NCBI GenBank assembly: GCA_044376465.1
Contig: JBILKW010000072.1
Span: 1-10,314 of the forward strand
Source of the DNA: CAJBVG01 sp044376465
GTDB lineage: Bacteria; Bacteroidota; Bacteroidia; Sphingobacteriales; Sphingobacteriaceae
Length of the DNA stretch: 10,314 nucleotides
Direction of reading: 5' to 3'
Shown: piece after piece, positions 5,930-10,314 of the stretch
Layout of the letters: every line of letters starts with the position of its first letter
Numbering within the stretch: position 1 is the first letter of the stretch
Translations under genes and position numbers: made by a program
The notes under the pieces: model-generated
What the model was told of the DNA's origin: nothing
The model's database searches: none
Seen by the model: the letters and a program-made list of their open reading frames with translations, nothing else

Positions 5930-7369
5930 ATGATAAATATTAAAAATTACATAAATGGTGAATTGGTAGAGCCGAGCGGGGGGCAATATTTAGAGAATAT
6001 TGATCCGGCTACGGGTTCGGTTTTTGCGATGATACCAGATTCGGATGCAACGGATGTGCAAAAAGCAGTAGATGCAGCAAAAGCAGCGGAAGAGGCTTGG
6101 GGCAATATGCATTATGAAAAACGCGCATCCTACATAGAAGCCATTGCGAAAGGAATTGAAGCGCGAATGGAAGAATTTGTGGTGGCAGAAAGTTTAGACA
6201 ATGGTAAACCACTGAGTTTAGCGCGAAGAGTTGACATACCCAGAGCAGTAAGTAATTTCAGATTTTTTGCAACAGCAATACAACAACAATCAACTGAAAC
6301 ACATTTTATGGAAGGAGTAGGGGTAAATTATACCTTACGCCAACCAATTGGTGTGGTGGCTTGTATTTCGCCGTGGAATTTACCTTTGTATTTATTTTCT
6401 TGGAAAATTGCACCGGCATTAGCAGCAGGAAATTGTGTAATTGCAAAACCATCAGAAATTACTCCTTATACTTCGTATTTATTATCTGAAGTGTGCAAAG
6501 ATATAGGATTACCAAAAGGAGTGTTAAATATTGTTCATGGCCTAGGACCTAGGGTGGGCGATGCTTTGAGCAGACATACACTTATCAAAGCCATCTCTTT
6601 TACAGGTGGGACTTCAACGGGTAGAACCATAGCGAGTATTGCTGCACCTATGTTCAAAAAATTATCATTAGAACTGGGCGGTAAAAATCCGAACATCATT
6701 TTTGCTGATTGTAATTTCGATAAGATGTTAAAAACAACTGTTCGTTCATCGTTCGAAAATCAAGGTCAAATATGTTTGTGCGGATCGCGAATTTTTGTGG
6801 AGAGAAGTATTTACGATCAATTTAAAAACGCTTTTGTTGAAAAAGTAAATGAACTCAAAATTGGCGACCCAAATAGCGATGTAAATGTAGGAGCTATCGT
6901 TTCTAAAGCTCATTACGAAAAAGTATTATCTTACATAGAAATTGCAAAGCAAGAAGGTGGCAATATATTAACAGGAGGAGAAGCTTATAAACCTGATGGC
7001 AGATGTGCAAATGGTTACTTCATAAAACCTACGGTAATAGAAGGCTTGGCATACAATTGTAGAACGAATATGGAAGAAATATTTGGGCCAGTTGTAACCT
7101 TAATGCCATTTGATACAGAGGAAGAAGTATTGATGTATGCAAACGCAACAGAGTATGGTTTGGCAGCAAGCATCTGGACAGAAAACCTTTCGCGAGCGCA
7201 CCGCATGGCAGAGAAAGTAGAGAGCGGAATTATTTGGATTAATTGTTGGTTACTTCGCGATTTACGTACACCTTTTGGCGGCATGAAAAACTCTGGAGTA
7301 GGCAGAGAAGGCGGCTGGGAAGCACTGAGGTTTTTTACAGAAGCGAAGAATGTTTGCATAGCGTATTGA
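5930..7369 (+). CDS. nbaE: 2-Aminomuconic 6-semialdehyde dehydrogenase
   Basis: This NAD-dependent aldehyde dehydrogenase oxidises 2-aminomuconic semialdehyde to 2-aminomuconate. It has 479 residues, full length for the ALDH superfamily. The conserved asparagine is in SPWNLPL (N150), the NAD-binding FTGGTSTG at 224-231, the general-base glutamate in LELGGKNP (E248), and the nucleophile in FENQGQICLCGSR (C282). EIFGPVV is at 383-389. The segment RDLRTPFGGMKNSGVGREGG (443-462) is characteristic of the group acting on amino- and hydroxymuconic semialdehydes, whose arginines bind the substrate carboxylate. The location between ACMSD and an aminomuconate deaminase favours the amino substrate over 2-hydroxymuconic semialdehyde. 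The start is ATG. The last tyrosine and stop codon form the first unit of a heptamer array. Confidence 0.93.
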   Translation: MINIKNYINGELVEPSGGQYLENIDPATGSVFAMIPDSDATDVQKAVDAAKAAEEAWGNMHYEKRASYIEAIAKGIEARMEEFVVAESLDNGKPLSLARRVDIPRAVSNFRFFATAIQQQSTETHFMEGVGVNYTLRQPIGVVACISPWNLPLYLFSWKIAPALAAGNCVIAKPSEITPYTSYLLSEVCKDIGLPKGVLNIVHGLGPRVGDALSRHTLIKAISFTGGTSTGRTIASIAAPMFKKLSLELGGKNPNIIFADCNFDKMLKTTVRSSFENQGQICLCGSRIFVERSIYDQFKNAFVEKVNELKIGDPNSDVNVGAIVSKAHYEKVLSYIEIAKQEGGNILTGGEAYKPDGRCANGYFIKPTVIEGLAYNCRTNMEEIFGPVVTLMPFDTEEEVLMYANATEYGLAASIWTENLSRAHRMAEKVESGIIWINCWLLRDLRTPFGGMKNSGVGREGGWEALRFFTEAKNVCIAY

Positions 7370-7398
7370 GTATTGAGTATGGAGTATTAAGTATTAAG
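7364..7398. repeat. Heptamer array, TATTGAG/TATTAAG (5 units), overlapping the dehydrogenase stop
   Basis: The five in-phase units are TATTGAG twice, TATGGAG, TATTAAG twice. The first unit contains the last tyrosine codon and the TGA stop of the aldehyde dehydrogenase. The TATTAAG unit also occurs, in the same orientation relative to transcription, in the ACMSD-kynU spacer. Confidence 0.9.
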
Positions 7399-7435
7399 AA
7401 AAGGACAGCTTGCAAATTTTAGAAGGTGTTGCCAT

Positions 7436-7470
7436 AATTAACAATTAACAATTCACAATTCACAATTAAC
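7436..7470. repeat. Heptamer array, AATTAAC/AATTCAC (5 units), just upstream of the deaminase
   Basis: The units are AATTAAC twice, AATTCAC twice, AATTAAC. The array ends five bases before the deaminase start codon. The unit is the reverse complement of the AATTGTT/AATTGTG family at 5839-5880, and in transcription sense equals the CACAATT array before kmo. Confidence 0.9.
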
Positions 7471-7475
7471 ATTCA

Positions 7476-7883
7476 ATGATTATAAATTCAAGCAAAGCAC
7501 CAGAACCAGTAGGTTTATATCCTCACGCAAGGCGAGTGGGCGATTTATTATTTTTATCGGGCGTAGGACCGAGAGAAAGGGGAACGAAAAAAATTCCAGG
7601 GGTAGAACTAGACGAAGCCGGAAATATAGTTTCGTATGATATCGAAGTTCAATGCAGATCGGTATTTAACAATGTTAAATTAATTTTGGAAGAAGCAGGA
7701 TCCTCTTGGGATAAATTGGTAGACGTAACTGTTTTTCTTACCAACATGAAAGACGATTTCAAGAAATATAATGAAATTTATGCAGAGTATTTTAAGGATA
7801 ATTTACCTTGCCGAACCACATGCGAAATTAATTGTTTACCAACACCAATAGCGATAGAGTTGAAGTGTATTGCAACAATTTAG
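7476..7883 (+). CDS. nbaF: 2-Aminomuconate deaminase, Rid (YjgF/YER057c/UK114) family
   Basis: This small protein of 135 residues is expected to hydrolyse 2-aminomuconate to 4-oxalocrotonate and ammonia. The Rid fold is recognisable from RVGDLLFLSGVGPR (20-33), the central helix VFNNVKLILEEAGSSWDKLVDVTVFLTNM (63-91), and the C-terminal PCRTTCEINCLPTPIAIEL (111-129). R113 aligns with the catalytic arginine of imine deaminases and E128 with the C-terminal conserved acid. The insertion around 33-52 (after GVGPR) is longer than in RidA itself, consistent with the aminomuconate deaminase subgroup (AmnD/NbaF). It lies directly downstream of the semialdehyde dehydrogenase. A general enamine/imine deaminase role is the alternative, but the operon makes 2-aminomuconate the obvious substrate. 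Rid enzymes are typically cytoplasmic trimers. Confidence 0.9.
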   Translation: MIINSSKAPEPVGLYPHARRVGDLLFLSGVGPRERGTKKIPGVELDEAGNIVSYDIEVQCRSVFNNVKLILEEAGSSWDKLVDVTVFLTNMKDDFKKYNEIYAEYFKDNLPCRTTCEINCLPTPIAIELKCIATI

Positions 7884-8212
7884 GTAGCACAACCATAAAA
7901 ATTCAGAACGCTAAGTACATTTTTATCCTACTTTGTGCTGTTTTTAACTCATATTTTTCATTCTAAACTCAAACCTTTTGTAACAAGCTGGTAAGTGTTT
8001 AAATAGATTTTACTTCCGTTTGTGCTTGAGTATAGTTACTTTGTTGTGTACTCATTATGTCAAATCATTCTAATTAGGCATGCATTTGGCATAAATTAAT
8101 ACGTAATAATTGGAAATTGGCATCCGTTAAGTGTTTTATTGAAGTTTATATGGCTTCTAGCAAAATATTATATGAAAGTTAATTTCCCATTATTTAAAAA
8201 TTGTTCCTAAAA
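7884..8212. other. 329-bp gene-free stretch between the deaminase and the barrel gene
   Basis: Apart from the candidate terminator at its left end, this AT-rich stretch has no credible reading frame, tRNA, tandem array or palindrome. No convincing TTG/TAnnTTTG promoter pair was found for the downstream barrel gene; the closest, TTACTTTG at 8036-8043, has a mismatch and poor spacing. Confidence 0.6.
7886..7945 (+). terminator. Candidate two-tier hairpin terminator after the plus-strand operon
   Basis: Starting three bases after the deaminase stop, AGCACAA (7886-7892) pairs with TTGTGCT (7933-7939). Inside it ATAAAAAT (7895-7902) pairs with ATTTTTAT (7919-7926), leaving a 16-base loop. G and five T residues follow at 7940-7945. 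The position and T run suit a terminator; the AU-rich inner stem and unpaired junctions make its strength uncertain. Confidence 0.5.
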
Positions 8213-8911
8213 ATGGAGAAATACAACAATAGTACATATATTTCATTTCAATTTATAAAAAATAATCTCCTGTTTTTTATATTCATATCATTTATTCTTG
8301 CATATTCACCTACTTGGGCACAATCTAAAACAACTTTAAAAAAAAGGTATAATAATAGCTTAACATTAGGAGTTGATGCCGGTCTTTATCAAATAAAAAT
8401 GGTTCATGTAGAAACAAAGTATGAACAAAAGTTTTTAGAATCATCTACACGAATAAGGCTAGGCAAATATTTCAAGAATGGCTTAAAAATAGAGGCTTCT
8501 TACATGTACGGTCTAAATCGTATCGGGCCGATTTTTGATAATACAGATAGCAGGTTAAGCTACATTAGGGTTCATAACACCAGAATTTATATGCTTTCTA
8601 CAAGCTACGATTATATTTTAAGTCCGTTAGCACGGCTAAACACTAAAATCGGTATTGGCAGCATGACTTTTAAAGAAACCTATGAAGGGAATTTAACAGA
8701 AATAAGTGCACGCAATAACTCATCTCAATTATTGAACATCGGAGTTAATTACAATTATTTCTTATCTAAAAATATCAGTACACAAATTGGTGTTGAATAC
8801 CTTATTGGCAAAGACATTTATCAACTTCCTCTTGGATATATTGGGTTAACGTACTACATAACGAATCCTATCATTACTAGAATCGGGAGAAAATGTCCGG
8901 ATTTCTTTTAA
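8213..8911 (+). CDS. Secreted outer-membrane beta-barrel-like protein of unknown function
   Basis: This protein of 232 residues is not a recognised named family. It begins with a signal peptide: polar N-terminus to N18, hydrophobic LLFFIFISFILAYSPTWA (19-36), and a likely signal peptidase I cut after A36 (TWA before QSK). The mature part alternates short amphipathic segments rich in Tyr and Gly with polar turns. Examples are LTLGVDAGLYQIKMVH, RIRLGKYF, LKIEASYMYGLNRIG, ARLNTKIGIG, LLNIGVNYNYFL, STQIGVEYLIG and LPLGYIGLTYYI. That is typical of small outer-membrane barrels of about eight strands. It ends with a short tail, ITRIGRKCPDFF, after the last strand. The ATG at 8213 is preferred over a TTG at 8201 because it gives a normal signal peptide. 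It stands alone, with no operon partner, so function cannot be inferred. Confidence 0.75.
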   Translation: MEKYNNSTYISFQFIKNNLLFFIFISFILAYSPTWAQSKTTLKKRYNNSLTLGVDAGLYQIKMVHVETKYEQKFLESSTRIRLGKYFKNGLKIEASYMYGLNRIGPIFDNTDSRLSYIRVHNTRIYMLSTSYDYILSPLARLNTKIGIGSMTFKETYEGNLTEISARNNSSQLLNIGVNYNYFLSKNISTQIGVEYLIGKDIYQLPLGYIGLTYYITNPIITRIGRKCPDFF

Positions 8912-9048
8912 ATGGTATAGAATTGGCATATTATATTTCAAAAAGAATTTATTTATACAACAAAACTACGAATGGACACTAAAAACAAAGATTCTATTCA
9001 TAATTTTTTAAATAATTAATTCCTATTAAAATATAAAAAATCCCAAAT

Positions 9049-9171
9049 ATGGAAAATAGTACTGATTCAATGAAACCAATTTTCAATATTGAAACAAATA
9101 AAAAATCAATTGATATTACCTTTTTATTTGTAATTATAATCATACTCATCACCACATTTGCTACTGCATAA
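9049..9171 (+). CDS. Possible 40-residue single-pass membrane peptide
   Basis: This is a short frame from ATG to TAA. The N-terminal half is polar (MENSTDSMKPIFNIETNKKS), and residues 23-38 form a strongly hydrophobic segment, ITFLFVIIIILITTFA, long enough to cross a membrane. It lies 137 bp after the barrel gene on the same strand and follows an AT-rich leader. No family is recognised. The frame could be chance in AT-rich DNA, but the sharp polar/hydrophobic division is what a small membrane protein would show. Confidence 0.35.
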   Translation: MENSTDSMKPIFNIETNKKSIDITFLFVIIIILITTFATA

Positions 9172-9285
9172 TAAAGGTCGGCAAATTCGATTTTATGTAA
9201 AAAAATTTGCTTAAATAGTTAAAAAGAAACAAACGATTAGTTAAAGAATTGGCAAAAAATGAAATAGTAAATAGACGACCACGTT

Positions 9286-9954
9286 CTAATTGAATTTCAT
9301 TTGTAATTCTGCCTGTATAATTGCCTTTAGTTCTCGAGCTTTAGTTAACACCATGATATGAGTACCCGATTTTATCAAATGAAAATCGCTTAAATGTGCA
9401 TGAGGAAATACTATATCGCAACCTCCATGAATATGTGTAAAATTATCTATTTTAGTATCGTTTTTCCATTGTAAAGAGGCGCGCAACGCCCAGCGTAAAA
9501 AGCTAGGCGACCATTTGCTAAACATATCTTTAAACATTACTTTCCATTCAGATTTCATTCCTTCTGGGAATAAGATTTTAAGCCAAAAGTCTGGGTTTGC
9601 AATCACTTTATTGGGCATCCATTCGTATAGAGGGAACCATCTAAAAAAGTTAAAATAAGCCGGTTGTTCCGATTTATTTTTGATGGTAGAAATTAAAAAA
9701 ATGTGTTCTACTTTAATTCTTTTTGAAATTTCAACAGCGAGCATTCCGCCTAAAGAAGTTCCTATTAAAACTACTGGTCTGCTTGTATCTATTTGCTCTA
9801 TCAGTTTAGCTGCATAATCGCTCATACTATCTTTATCGGCATGCTGAACCCAATTAATATTTTTGGTTTCATAACCATCTATTTGTAAAAACATATAGGC
9901 TCTATGATCAGCACCTAATCCGGATATATAATAAATAATCGGAGGGCTATTCAT
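9286..9954 (-). CDS. Alpha/beta hydrolase
   Basis: This is a cytoplasmic alpha/beta-hydrolase-fold protein of 222 residues with a complete apparent triad. The nucleophile elbow is GTSLGG (serine 67 counted from the ATG), the acid is the aspartate of HGGCDIVFP (180), and the base is the histidine of SGTHIMVLTKA (199). The N-terminal YISGLGADHRAY gives the oxyanion loop after the first strand. A lid region rich in Trp and Phe (about 100-165) probably binds a hydrophobic substrate, which is not identifiable. It overlaps the end of the methionine sulfoxide reductase gene, so the two are translationally coupled. The ATG at 9954 (8-base overlap) is preferred; a GTG at 9960 in the same frame would add two residues. 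Confidence 0.8.
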   Translation of the reverse strand: MNSPPIIYYISGLGADHRAYMFLQIDGYETKNINWVQHADKDSMSDYAAKLIEQIDTSRPVVLIGTSLGGMLAVEISKRIKVEHIFLISTIKNKSEQPAYFNFFRWFPLYEWMPNKVIANPDFWLKILFPEGMKSEWKVMFKDMFSKWSPSFLRWALRASLQWKNDTKIDNFTHIHGGCDIVFPHAHLSDFHLIKSGTHIMVLTKARELKAIIQAELQMKFN

Positions 9955-10314
9955 TATCACGAAGGAGAGAGAGAATTTTAGTTAAATGCAATTCATCATT
10001 TATATCAAAATGATTTAGGTGTTCAGAATCAACATCGAGCACAGCTATTACTTCATTGTTTTTAAAAAGAGGTAAAACTATTTCAGACCTCGAAGCAGCG
10101 CTGCATGCAATATGTCCGGGAAACTGATCCACATCTGGAACGATGATGGTTTTTGATTCTTTCCAGGAGCTACCACAAACACCCTTACCATAAGCAATTC
10201 GGGTGCATGCTACTGGACCTTGGAAAGGACCCAACACTAATTCAGTGTTTTTTACCAAATAAAAACCTACCCACCAAAACCCAAATACTTCTTTTAATGC
10301 CGCTGATACGTTCG
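9947..10314 (-). CDS. msrC: Free methionine-(R)-sulfoxide reductase (GAF-domain), N-terminus cut by the window edge
   Basis: This enzyme reduces free L-methionine-(R)-sulfoxide and helps repair oxidative damage. The frame is open to the right edge, so the first residues are missing; 121 codons are visible. The GAF domain carries the family landmarks: WWVGFYLV, LVLGPFQGPVACTRI, GKGVCGSSW, VPDVDQFPGHIACSAASRSEIVLPL, VIAVLDVDS and HFDINDE. The three cysteines of the E. coli YebR/MsrC catalytic system are present in PVACT, GVCG and HIACS. The end of the protein, LLRDNE, overlaps the start of the alpha/beta hydrolase gene. There is no functional link to the kynurenine cluster in the sequence. Confidence 0.94.
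   Translation of the reverse strand, partial: NVSAALKEVFGFWWVGFYLVKNTELVLGPFQGPVACTRIAYGKGVCGSSWKESKTIIVPDVDQFPGHIACSAASRSEIVLPLFKNNEVIAVLDVDSEHLNHFDINDELHLTKILSLLRDNE

Noticed and set aside
6539..6555. Repeated CCTAGG inside the aldehyde dehydrogenase gene
   Set aside because: It is a short direct repeat within an intact, conserved coding frame, with no sign of insertion or frame change.
8201..8212. TTG at 8201 as the start of the barrel protein
   Set aside because: It would add four residues before a good ATG at 8213 without improving the signal peptide.
8972..9019. 15-codon frame (ATG to TAA) between the barrel gene and the 40-residue frame
   Set aside because: It is too short to support and has no hydrophobic or other recognisable feature; chance occurrence in AT-rich DNA is likely.
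9181..9210. Inverted repeat GCAAATT / AATTTGC as a bidirectional terminator between convergent genes
   Set aside because: It has a 7-bp AU-rich stem with a 16-base loop and no T run on either side; too weak to call.
10256..10258. TTG at 10258 as the start of the methionine sulfoxide reductase
   Set aside because: The frame continues upstream to the window edge with conserved family residues (KEVFGFWWVGFYLV), so this TTG is an internal leucine codon and the gene is simply cut by the window.

Overview
The window reads as a chromosomal segment of a Bacteroidota bacterium. It is AT-rich, its genes lack obvious Shine-Dalgarno sites, one promoter fits the TAnnTTTG type of that phylum, and an outer-membrane barrel with a classical signal peptide is present. 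The class-level placement is inferred from sequence style only.

The core (about 487-7883) is a divergent gene cluster for the 3-hydroxyanthranilate branch of tryptophan/kynurenine catabolism. On the minus strand, reading leftwards from 4941, lie 3-hydroxyanthranilate 3,4-dioxygenase, aminocarboxymuconate-semialdehyde decarboxylase (ACMSD), kynureninase and kynurenine 3-monooxygenase (KMO). A histone-deacetylase-fold hydrolase follows and runs off the left edge. On the plus strand, reading rightwards from 5060, lie a short-chain dehydrogenase-like protein, 2-aminomuconic semialdehyde dehydrogenase and a Rid-family 2-aminomuconate deaminase. The six recognised enzymes form a continuous route: kynurenine > 3-hydroxykynurenine > 3-hydroxyanthranilate > ACMS > 2-aminomuconic semialdehyde > 2-aminomuconate > 4-oxalocrotonate. 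Tryptophan dioxygenase, a classical formamidase and the enzymes after 4-oxalocrotonate are not in the window. The dehydrogenase-like protein and the deacetylase-fold protein have no assigned step. The 118-bp gap at 4942-5059 should carry the promoters for both halves.

The most unusual structural feature is in the spacers inside the two operons. Each holds short tandem arrays of a 7-bp (once 8-bp) unit, usually 5-6 copies. The arrays tend to sit at gene ends: across or a few bases from the stop codon of the upstream gene, and a few bases before the start codon of the downstream gene. Nine arrays are listed. The divergent promoter region and the right-hand third of the window have none. The SDR-aldehyde dehydrogenase spacer also has a pair of small palindromes resembling a dispersed REP-like element.

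The right part (7884-10314) is unrelated: a two-tier hairpin that may end the plus operon, a 329-bp stretch without a gene, an orphan outer-membrane beta-barrel protein, a possible 40-residue membrane peptide, and a minus-strand pair (free methionine-(R)-sulfoxide reductase, cut by the right edge, overlapping an alpha/beta hydrolase).
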